Assembly (NCBI RefSeq): GCF_964355755.1
Contig: NC_092670.1
Span: 25,655,795 to 25,719,794, forward strand
Origin: Antedon mediterranea
Taxonomy: Eukaryota > Echinodermata > Crinoidea > Comatulida > Antedonidae
Length of the DNA: 64,000 bases
Direction of reading: 5' to 3'
A model generated the notes under the pieces. That model worked only from the letters and a program-made list of their open reading frames with translations. It had not been told where the DNA came from and searched no databases. A program made the translations under genes and the position numbers. This document shows positions 58,601 to 64,000 of the stretch, piece by piece. Numbering within the stretch: position 1 is the first letter of the stretch; each line of letters starts with the position of its first letter.

Positions 58601-61061
58601 AACACATTATTCATTTTTATTTTAAACTGGTTTTTGTCAAAGTTCTTTTGGCTAGTTCTAAAAACAACGTAATTAGTTTTGCTGACATTCAGTAACAGCT
58701 TATTTGCTTTAAGCCATACGTTTATTTTTTCTAGTTCAATATTCATAGTATGGTTTAACATTGTAGGGTCATCTCCCCTTGTTATACAAGTTGTGTCGTC
58801 AGCAAAACTAATTATATCTATTTTACTACTTGCTCGACTTATATCATTGATGTAAATTAAAAACAAAAGTGGTCCTAAAACAGAACCCTGTGGCACCCCT
58901 ATATTGGTGTCTTTTAAACATGATGATCTACCGTTGGCATAAACATATTGTTTGCGGCCACTTAAATAGTTTCTAAACCACATTAAAACGATGCCTCTTA
59001 TACCATAATGCGCCAATTTGCTCAACAGAATACTGTGATCGATAATGTCAAACGCTTTTGACAAATCCATAAAGGTAGTAAGTGCATATTCCTTTTTTTC
59101 AAATGCATTTAATATTTTATGGACCAAGTCGATCATAGCATGAGAAGTTGAGTGTTTGTTTCTAAATCCATATTGATTGTTGCTTAACACTTTACATTTT
59201 GTAAGATAATTGTATAATTGATTATGGATAATCTTTTCAAAAACTTTCTAAAAAATGGGCAACAGCGATATGGGACGATAGTTTGAGGCCAAATGGCGGT
59301 CCCCTTTTTTATGTATGGGAACTACTTTGGAAATTTTCAATTTCCCTGGTATTAGTCCAGTTTGAAGTGATAAATTAAAAATATATGTCAGCGGCTTTAA
59401 AATATTGTATTTTACTTCCTTTACAACTTTTGCTGAAATGTCATCAAATCCGGGAGCTTTGTTTGAATCGAGAGATTCAATAACTTTTAGTACCTCCTCC
59501 TCATCAACATAGCAAAAAAACATTGAGTTGCGTTGTTTGTTTGTGAGGTATTCAGAATATTTTGTCGTAGTAGACTCAATATTGTCTCGAACCTTACAAC
59601 CTACATTAATAAAATAATCATTAATATGATTTACAACATTTTCGCAACCATGTATAGTTTCATTGCTATGTGTAAAAGAAGATGGAACTTTAGTTTTTCC
59701 TTTATTCGGATCAATTACATCATTTATAACATTCCATGTTTTTTTAATATTACCATTTGTTCGATTGAAAAGATTTTCATATTACATCTTTTTGGCGATT
59801 TTGCACGTGCGTGCAAAAGCTTTTTTAAATTCTTTATACGTATTTTTGTTTTTTACAGTAGGGTGTTTTATGAACCTTTTATACAGTACATGCTTTCTTT
59901 TACTTGACCTTAGTAACCCAAAACTCATCCAGGGCTGCTTGAATTTGTCATACTGTTTTGATGACTTTACAGTTTTTTAAGGTGTTTGTTATATAGAAAC
60001 TTAAAATTATCCAGAAAATCATTATAAGCGATTTCTGGATCAGTCGCTTCATATACTCCAAGCCACTCTGCACTTAATAAATCACTATTTTTAGTTTCAT
60101 AATATTTCTATTGTTAACTATATACGTGTCACATGAGACTGAGGTGCCTTTATTCATGTGCGTGTTTACGTGGGAAGACGAAGCAGAGTGAGTTATTTGA
60201 TATACTGGTAAATGGTCGGAAATGTCCGAGATTAGTATACCAGATAGAACTTTTTCGGAAATTGTATTTGAAAATATGTTGTCAATTAGTGTTACTGACT
60301 GATCTTGTATTCTAGTTGGTCTAGATATAGATGGATAAAACGAGTGAGACATCATTATTTCAATAATTTCAAATATATTGCGCAGAGCCATATATATAAA
60401 GAGTTACCGCCCGTATTCTTAAACCGGACTTTAGTCGTAGTTCGAAGTTCGACTTGAAAAAGTCGTAGTTCGAGCTATTACTTCAAATTCGATTCAAAAA
60501 CGAAGTAGTCGAAGTTTGCAGTTCGACTTAATGAAGTCGAGCTTTTAGTCGAGTTGCACACGTCTGGGTAACAAAGGCTAAACATTGGCCAATGACAAGA
60601 GAGTATTTGAGGAGCAGACGAAATTTTGCGCATTGATATCACTTTCCATTTTCTTACAAAACTTTTTACGCATTAAGACTATATACATGAAAAATAATTT
60701 TGTTGACACGCTGACTGCTAAATTTCAGTTATTTAGGCAGTATCGAGCCGTTCCTTTTAAGAATACTCATATTCCAATAATCCAAAAAGATTGAAATTGG
60801 CAAGGGTTTTCCAAGAAGTGGTATTCCACTTGGTTTGGAGAAACGGCAGTAATCAAGAAGTGGATATTGCAAATTTTCAGATAAGAAGAATCTAATTACT
60901 ACAATGCAAAATTAATTAATTAGTTTGGAAGATTTTTCTTATTCTAATTTGACTAATTGTACAGTATGTGTTGACTAAAATTTACTTACAGAATAATTAG
61001 CTGCCATAAGCCTTGGAAACTTTCCGCAAGTAAAACAGATAAGTGGTTGTGAGAAAGATCC
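37690..61061 (-). CDS. Leucine-rich-repeat type I membrane protein (5' partial)
   Basis: Nine minus-strand exons join in frame to about 433 aa: 61061-60990, 53709-53638, 53218-53147, 52815-52744 and 50388-50317 (each exactly 72 nt, phase 2, one LRR), 50116-50007, 49785-49413, 49226-49091 and 38013-37690. LRRs read DLSHNHLSVL, NISNNGIEFF, NLSYNNIKSI, NLSHNYLKVL and YIHNNRIRYI, each followed by F/G and LxxL positions. The next exon is a C-terminal LRR cap (GHCDCSW, then SGCENVSLC, four cysteines). A 124-residue segment of unknown family follows, with N-glycosylation sites (CNGSST, TNYTDES), then one membrane helix (SMIIVAASIPIIAFIAIYF). The 107-aa tail has a basic juxtamembrane part (KNKRETKPIRKL) and acidic serine clusters (SSDEASERSWDE). 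The signal peptide and more LRRs must lie beyond the window. I cannot name the ligand or the family; 72-nt phase-2 LRR exons also occur in LGR/RXFP receptors, but this has a single span. Confidence 0.8.
38573..39176. mobile_element. Inverted-repeat element, TGGCTGTATTCACCAAT ends
   Basis: The left end GTGGCTGTATTCACCAATC (38573) with CACTTAAG is mirrored at the right by TAAGTGCGATTGGTGAATAC-GGCCAC (39151-39176). AAGTG/CACTT words recur inside both ends. About 600 bp, noncoding, in the last intron of the LRR gene. Confidence 0.75.
39177..40229. other. Intron sequence, nothing recognised
   Basis: Includes GAGTTACGACTTTGGATTAAAGTCACGTG (39226-39255, in parts), of which a close inverse occurs at 61305-61345. 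No other structure seen. Confidence 0.35.
40230..40640 (+). pseudogene. Tx1/L1-type LINE reverse-transcriptase relic
   Basis: Reads NWRPITLPNIDYKIMANVIA-NRLK, then KGRFAGENKRL and SLKSFGFGHQDLIIQWVKTF in more than one frame. This is the N-terminal half of a reverse transcriptase of the L1/Tx1 type (NWRPI.LLN.DYKI.AKVLANRL; GFI.GR...EN). Stops occur throughout; the catalytic YADD block is missing. Confidence 0.65.
40730..41200 (-). repeat. GTCTGTCG microsatellite plus dispersed repeat B, copy 2
   Basis: 40760-40850 is a GACA/GACCGACA run flanked by TAGTGATACCGGACCGACAG and CATAGTGAACTATACTGACC. Immediately beside it, 40912-41200 is an inverse copy of dispersed repeat B (from GTGCATAGCCTGTCACTTTT). 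The same pairing and the same flanks occur at 56390-57180, so the two parts move or spread together. Confidence 0.85.
41750..42400. repeat. Degenerate internal repeat, GGAAGTACCA/CAGAACATAAACA units
   Basis: GGAAGTACCA, then TTTGACC, then a CTATATCTCA-type word, then TTTATTTTGGTGTCAAA and GTTCAGAACATAAACA recur about three times at about 130-180 bp spacing between 41960 and 42400. Highly diverged and noncoding; not a known family to me. Confidence 0.5.
43455..43850. repeat. Clustered TAGTAACCC units, possible decayed foldback element
   Basis: Units such as AATAGTAACCC(A/C) recur at 17-18 bp spacing at 43458-43555 and again at 43785-43840, with one inverted copy (GGGTTGGGTTACTATTTCC, 43747). 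The spacing and mixed orientation resemble the ends of the foldback elements, but a clean inverted pair is not seen. Confidence 0.4.
44130..44720 (+). pseudogene. Tx1/L1-type LINE ORF2 C-terminal relic
   Basis: Reads LDWNTIWYRKVHCTIHSKIA, QFNFKLLHRILCC and IEDERHMLINC in changing frames; this order (W..I......FQ.KLLHRIL; E....HL...C) is typical of the region after the reverse transcriptase in L1/Tx1 elements. Possibly the tail of the same old insertion as 40230-40640. Confidence 0.55.
44755..45412 (-). mobile_element. Internally deleted Penelope-like element
   Basis: Inverse of the family at 33245-34330. From right to left it reads reverse-transcriptase thumb (EHIVAAIKKAKDIPRCQT), then LTYKPRQRKK, then jumps directly to RKDKENHWELLLKTTKPFGL, so almost all of the GIY-YIG nuclease is missing. 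The 3' UTR keeps CTGACGA (minus of 44910-44916) and GAAA (minus of 44890-44893) with an intact GGGC/GCCC stem. Confidence 0.82.
45413..47109. other. Intron sequence with one old repeat, no gene
   Basis: 46318-46520 is a diverged copy of the TTTCGCAACTTTACGAATAC repeat. CCGTATTCTTAGACCGAACG at 45952-45990 resembles the ends of the element at 62849-63777. Open frames near 46725-47140 overlap on both strands and show no recognisable protein. Confidence 0.4.
47110..47890 (+). repeat. Decayed array of the tRNA-bearing 366-bp repeat
   Basis: GAGGGACTAGTGCTGTTC occurs at 47132 and 47613, and the ordered words CGCCGTAC, CGAGTTT-GAACAATACCATG, TTCGTGAATAAAATACTG and CACCGGGCGGTTT repeat, all matching the inverse of 61358-62180. 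A third, shorter copy ends near 47900. The tRNA part is lost or damaged here; in the first unit its 3' half (GTCCGGGTT...TCTCGGTTGGGGCGA) is split by a 130-bp insertion. Confidence 0.8.
47246..47375. mobile_element. 130-bp inverted-repeat element with 9-bp target duplication
   Basis: The ends GCGATATTTCTTTTCGTACA and its inverse (to ATCGC at 47375) extend over about 35 bp, to GTTGGGGACCCC. GTCCGGGTT flanks it on both sides (47237-47245 and 47376-47384). A 9-bp duplication fits Mutator-like elements. It interrupts the T arm of a tRNA-like sequence. A half copy lies at 62686-62750. Confidence 0.9.
48011..48082 (-). pseudogene. tRNA-like sequence (degenerate)
   Basis: 72 nt on the minus strand with a good A box (TGGTCTAGTGG) and a perfect B box (GGTTCGAATCC). 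The anticodon-loop position reads GTA, but the anticodon and T stems do not pair well and only part of the acceptor stem does. More likely a SINE head or tRNA pseudogene than an active tRNA. Confidence 0.6.
48520..48668. repeat. Right half of the CGCCCGTATTC inverted-repeat family
   Basis: CATTTAGTCGGCAATTTAGCCTGC, GATTTAGTCGAGGTTGGC, GAAGTTCGGTTTAAGAATTA and TTTAAGAATACGGGCGT match the right end of the element at 62849-63777 in the same order. Confidence 0.75.
50556..52392. mobile_element. Foldback element 4 (ends built from GGACAACTACCCCCTA repeats)
   Basis: The left arm (50556-50800) is a run of about 17-bp units of the type GGACAACTACCCCCTAG; the right arm (about 52300-52392) carries the inverse (TAGTTGTCCTAGG...). 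The middle contains a second inverted pair: GCATGTTTGTATGAAAATAG near 51439 mirrors 51271-51290, with a third copy near 52019. About 1.8 kb, noncoding, in an intron of the LRR gene between two LRR exons. Confidence 0.8.
53710..55199. other. Intron sequence of the LRR gene, nothing recognised
   Basis: A+T-rich; no further 72-nt LRR exon was seen, nor a recognised repeat. Confidence 0.35.
55200..55600 (-). repeat. Dispersed repeat A, copy 2
   Basis: Inverse of 25830-26245, with shared words ATGAGTATACATTATGCATG, AAATAAGCGCG and ACTTTGACTGGAAGTCAAAG. A T-run (55561-55589) lies near its edge. Confidence 0.85.
55847..57745. mobile_element. Foldback element 5 (arms of 21-bp tandem repeats, 1.9 kb)
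   Basis: Outer ends GAACGCCTCCTCTGCC (55848) and its inverse (GGAGGCGTTCC, to 57744) enclose two arrays of a 21-bp unit containing CACACCAATCGTCATGCAG: 55868-56225 in one orientation, 57385-57715 in the other. Inside each array is the same unique 80 bp in mirror image (GTAATTTATACTGCCACCTATCGAC; ATCACGTGACGTTTATTAGACGGCTG). The core contains two GTCTGTCG tracts and dispersed repeat B. Two extra direct-orientation units (57748-57787) lie outside the right end. Because the unit is a multiple of three, all frames stay open; none of this is coding. Confidence 0.88.
56390..57180 (+). repeat. Two GTCTGTCG tracts flanking dispersed repeat B, copy 3
   Basis: TATAGTTCACTATGTCGGTC begins both tracts (56409 and 57069); both end GTCGGTCCGGTATCACTATG. 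Repeat B (56560-57000) sits between them. Compare 40730-41200. Confidence 0.85.
57800..60400 (-). mobile_element. CR1/Jockey-type LINE, 5'-truncated, ORF2 broken
   Basis: Minus strand. 60391 to about 60150 reads the end of an apurinic-type endonuclease (TLIDNIFSNTI, SDISDHLPVYQ with the conserved DHLPV). The linker (59900-59530) reads EFKKAFAR and KKTWNVINDVI across frame changes. The reverse transcriptase follows: SNKAPGFDDISAKVVKE, SKVVPIHKKGDR, ASNYRPISLLPIF (59523-59248), a frameshift near 59240, then the long intact frame 59190-57952 with FMDLSKAFDIIDHSILL, GVPQGSVLGPLLFLIYIN and the catalytic FADDT. ORF2 ends YFLSLYAD. The 3' UTR ends in ATAAATGT-type repeats near 57800. Inserted beside foldback element 5 within a 7-kb intron of the LRR gene. 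No intact ORF2, so not autonomous. Confidence 0.9.
60405..60700 (+). repeat. Left half of the CGCCCGTATTC inverted-repeat family
   Basis: Nearly identical to 62850-63145, from CGCCCGTATTCTTAAACCGG through GTCGAGTTGCACACGTCTGG to CTATATACATGAAAAATAAT. The right half is missing; the sequence diverges after about 60700. Confidence 0.9.
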
Positions 61062-61468
61062 CTATACAAAAATAATATTTATACCATAAATAAAACTTAT
61101 TTTCTTCACTGATTCATTCATTATCGTTAGTTAGGTTTAAGTACAAAATAATTTTTTTTCCTGATGTCAGAAAATATATAATGTAACTGAAAAATAAATA
61201 ATTTTGAGTTTATAATCATTTAATATCAAATTATTATTTATTATTTACTGATTACTGATTACAGATTACTATTACTATCATTGTCATTGTCAAATATCTA
61301 TTTGATCTGCATATCACGTGACTTTAATCCCATGTCGTAACTCTATATATATATATATATATATATAGGCAAAGAACATCAATTCCAAACCGCCCGGCGA
61401 CATACCGAAACTTAATTAATTAATTTTAAACGATAAAGATGAGGAAATCTGTGAGAATGAGAAAAAGT

Positions 61469-61540
61469 CGCCCCAACCGAGACTCGAACTCGGACCGTCT
61501 GCTTGATATGCAGTTGCCCTAACCATTAGACCACTGGGGC
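61469..61540 (-). tRNA. tRNA-like cloverleaf, anticodon position AUC
   Basis: 72 nt. Acceptor GCCCCAG pairs with TTGGGGC (one G-T pair), D stem GTCT/GGGC, anticodon stem CTGC/GCAG with loop ATATCAA, T stem CCGAG/CTCGG with loop TTCGAGT, discriminator G. A box TGGTCTAATGG and B box GTTCGAGTCT support Pol III recognition. The anticodon would be AUC (Asp codon GAU), which eukaryotes do not normally use (they use GUC), and position 32 is A. So this may be a tRNA-derived repeat rather than a working tRNA. No CCA is encoded and no intron is seen. Confidence 0.65.
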
Positions 61541-61834
61541 TTTCATGGTATTGTTCAAACTCGATTGGATAGCGACTCTTTAACATTCTCGGCGTGGTAT
61601 ACGGCGGAACAGCACTAGTCCTCAGTTGTACACACGCGCAACAGAGATCAAATTGATACGCCCTCATCTTACAGTATTTTTATTCACGAGGCGGGATCTC
61701 CGAAGAGATACTTTTATATATATAAACACAGTAGGCAAAGAACATCAATTCCAAACCACCCGGCGACATACCGAAACTTAATTAGTTAATTTGAAACGAT
61801 AAAGATGAGGAAATCTGTGAGAATGAGAAAAAGT

Positions 61835-61906
61835 CGCCCCAACCGAGACTCGAACTCGGACCGTCTGCTTGATATGCAGTTGCCCTAACCATTAGACCAC
61901 TGGGGC
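61835..61906 (-). tRNA. tRNA-like cloverleaf, anticodon position AUC, second copy
   Basis: Same 72-nt sequence as the copy at 61469-61540, in the next unit of the 366-bp array. Both copies keep every stem, which argues for recent duplication or for constraint on the fold. Confidence 0.65.
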
Positions 61907-62177
61907 TTTCATGGTATTGTTCAAACTCGGTTGGATAGCGACTCTTTAACATTCTCGGCGTGGTACGGCGGAACAGCACTAGTCCTCAGTTGTACACACG
62001 CGCAACAGAGATCAAATTGATACGCCCTCATCTTACAGTATTTTTATTCACGAGGCGGGATCTCCGAAGAGATACTTTTATATATAAACACAGTAGGCAA
62101 AGAACATCAATTGCAAACCGCCCGGCGACATACCGAAACTTAATTAATTAATTTGAAACGATAAAGATGAGGAAATC

Positions 62178-62440
62178 TGTGAGAGAGATTTAATAATAGG
62201 CCTAGCCTAGTCTAGGCCTATTATTAAGTATTAGTTTTAGGCCTAGCCTAGAGGTATGGTCTCTATCTAGGCTCTTGGCTAGCTAGGCCTAGTAGTAGTA
62301 TTTCAATAATTACATTATTATAGGCCCCAATTAGATCTAGCCTAGGCCCTAGCATTATGTCTTATGCCTACTAGATAGGCACCTAGGCCTAGAAGCATAG
62401 AAGACTAGCCTAGGCGCTTGCCATAAATAAAGGTCTCTGT
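62178..62440. other. TAGGCCTA-rich segment
   Basis: AGGCCTAG, CTAGGCCT and TAGCCTAG words are packed densely right after the last partial 366-bp unit. Same base style as 9040-9310 and 31020-31290. Confidence 0.5.
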
Positions 62441-62685
62441 TTGGCTGAAATATGTTTATTGTTTGCTTCCCAATAAAATGTCGGTCATGCAAGCGGTATT
62501 TAAAACGATCTTTTATCGTACCACGATAGAATCGTTAGTTACCGGTACCGTCCTAGTGTGAACGGTTCTATTGTTTTTAACTTAAGCGTGTATCGTCATA
62601 GTTATCATCGTAGGCCTAGTAGTAACAGCAGTAGCAGTGGTGTATCCAGAATGTTGAAGTCGGGGGGGGGGGGGCGGCGATTTTT

Positions 62686-62750
62686 TTTTTTCGTACATAA
62701 GTTGGGGACCCCCTCATGAAACGTCACAAAATAAACATGAATAATTCATC
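62686..62750 (+). repeat. Half copy of the 130-bp inverted-repeat element
   Basis: TTTCGTACATAAGTTGGGGACCCC and GAAACGTCACAAAATA match the left half of 47246-47375; the mirrored half is absent. A G12 run (about 62661-62672) lies just before it. Confidence 0.8.
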
Positions 62751-62848
62751 AGTTAAATTTTCTTGTTCCGTGTGCACCCAAGCGTATAGCAACAAGAAGT
62801 GATTACACAACTGCGATACGATACTTTTACAGTAGGCCTAGGATTCTA

Positions 62849-63777
62849 ACGCCCGTATTCTTAAACCGGACTTTAGTCGTAGTTCGAAGTTCGACTTGGA
62901 AAAGTCGTAGTTCGAGCTATTACTTCAAATTCGATTCAAAAACGAAGTAGTCGAAGTTTTCAGTTCGACTTAATGAAGTCGAGCTTTTAGTCGAGTTGCA
63001 CACGTCTGGGTAACAAAGGCTATACATTGGCCAATGACAAGAGAGTATTTGAGGAGCAGACGAAATTTTGCGCATTGATATCACTTTCCATTTCTTACAA
63101 CACTTTTTACGCATCAGGACTATATACATGAAAAATAATTTTAATCGTTAATTATTAGAACAATATCAGTATTAATTTAACAGTGAAGTATATTTGATTA
63201 ACAACAAATAAAATCTTAAAAATATATTTAGGAACCATGGCGGTACGGTAACTTTTATATTTTCTAGGACCCAACAAAGTATGATCGCCACGAACCACGC
63301 ACTTCATAGCGTGACAAGAAAGCGCTAGGCCCCCTAAACATTCCATCGCGTGGTGAATTGCCGCATCTCCCATTGTCGCTATGGCGTGACGTAGCTCAAG
63401 TCGGACTTGCGCGAAGAAAATAATGTAATTTGTATACAGTTGTAAATAAAGATGATTTTCATTATTATAATTTATACCAATGTATATTTAATTAAGCTAA
63501 TATAAATATAGATATTTCATTCTTCAATATCTGGCCAATATAACAACTCAATGACTGTTACGTTTTTTATAAACATCGTTTAAAAACCATTTAGTCGACC
63601 ATTTAGTCTGCCCCCTCCAGGACTAAAAAAATCGATCAAAATCCGTCTCGATTTAGTCGAGGTTGGCCTGATTTAGTCGGTGATTTAGTTGAAGTTCGGT
63701 TTATGAATTAAAATGACGTCATTTTTTTAGTTTTAGCTCGAACTACGACTAAGGTCCGGTTTAAGAATACGGGCGTA
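62849..63777. mobile_element. 0.9-kb inverted-repeat element, ACGCCCGTATTCTTAAACCGG ends
   Basis: The left end (62849) and the right end (CCGGTTTAAGAATACGGGCG, to about 63776) are inverse copies. Both arms carry several short TAGTCGAA/TTCGACTA and GATTTAGTCG words, so the arms are internally repetitive as in the foldback elements. Related halves lie at 60405-60700 and 48520-48668. Noncoding. Confidence 0.82.
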
Positions 63778-63879
63778 AGTCAATTCACGTGATTGCCTTC
63801 GCGCACTCTTCTTCATACACACACACCACTATGCAAAATGTGTCGAGTCGAGGCTAATCGACAGCTAGGCAAGACATTA

Positions 63880-64000
63880 CACTAAAGCCCCTTTCTCACA
63901 GATGTGCCTGCAATATACCGGTACAGTGCTGGCGTCGTGCCGGTATCGTTACCGGCATATAACCATTCTCATCGGACTATCGTGCCGGAAATATAACCGG
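63880..64000. other. Probable left end of another repeat, cut by the window
   Basis: AAGCCCCTTTCTCACAGATG followed by ACCGGTA/TACCGGC words looks like the end of an inverted-repeat element; its partner would lie beyond the window. Similar ACCGGTACCGT text occurs near 62540. Confidence 0.35.

Larger units (their letters stand above)
61358..62180 (-). repeat. 366-bp tandem repeat, about 2.2 copies, each with a tRNA cloverleaf
   Basis: The unit repeats with a spacing of 366 bp (tRNA start 61540 then 61906). Read on the minus strand a unit contains GACTAGTGCTGTTCCGCCGT, the tRNA, CATCTTTATCGTTT, a CGGGCGGTTT word, TTTATATATATAAAAGTATC, TCGGAGATCCCGCCTCGTGA and GATGAGGGCGTATCAATTTG. A third partial unit runs to about 62180. 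Units are almost identical, so the array is recent. Confidence 0.92.

Overview
The window is a piece of an A+T-rich animal nuclear genome: multi-exon genes with GT-AG introns, long introns packed with transposon relics, and no operons. The proteins are metazoan. Foldback elements whose long inverted ends are built from short tandem repeats (as in sea urchin TU elements), a decayed NACHT-LRR gene, Penelope-like and CR1-like elements, and frequent TAGGCCTA-type motifs make a marine invertebrate deuterostome, perhaps an echinoderm, the best guess. This is inference; no species is proven.

Layout. 127-2343 (+): the last five exons of a LOTUS-domain gene, MARF1-like. 5.0-7.1 kb (+): a broken NACHT-LRR (NLR) gene. 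8370-9400 (-): a complete four-exon NDUFA3-like gene (mitochondrial complex I, 82 aa). 9973-10892: a foldback element between two divergent genes. 11966-21293 (+): a complete 16-exon SLC38A10-like transporter gene (1033 aa). 24011-31175 (-): a complete five-exon BLOC1S1-like gene (121 aa), with a 2-kb foldback element in intron 1 that itself contains a Harbinger relic. 31.2-37.7 kb: intergenic transposon cluster. 37690-61061 (-): the 3' part of a leucine-rich-repeat type I membrane protein gene, whose 11-kb and 7-kb introns hold most of the remaining repeats. 61.1-64.0 kb: a 366-bp tandem repeat carrying tRNA cloverleaves, and a 0.9-kb inverted-repeat element.

The genes do not form a pathway: they are unrelated housekeeping or membrane genes (RNA regulation, respiratory complex I, amino-acid transport, lysosome-related organelle/acetylation factor, cell-surface LRR receptor). 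SLC38A10 and BLOC1S1 converge; NDUFA3 and SLC38A10 diverge.

Most notable: an exact 44-bp tandem array directly upstream of SLC38A10 exon 4 in which every unit repeats the splice acceptor plus the first 14 nt of the exon and then a stop codon; at least five foldback elements with different tandem-repeat ends in 64 kb; a perfect 63-bp palindrome in a BLOC1S1 intron; tRNA cloverleaves embedded in a tandem repeat; and a 130-bp inverted-repeat element with a clean 9-bp target duplication inside a tRNA-like sequence. Exon joins were worked out by eye from frame, splice sites and family resemblance; no alignment or database search was run.
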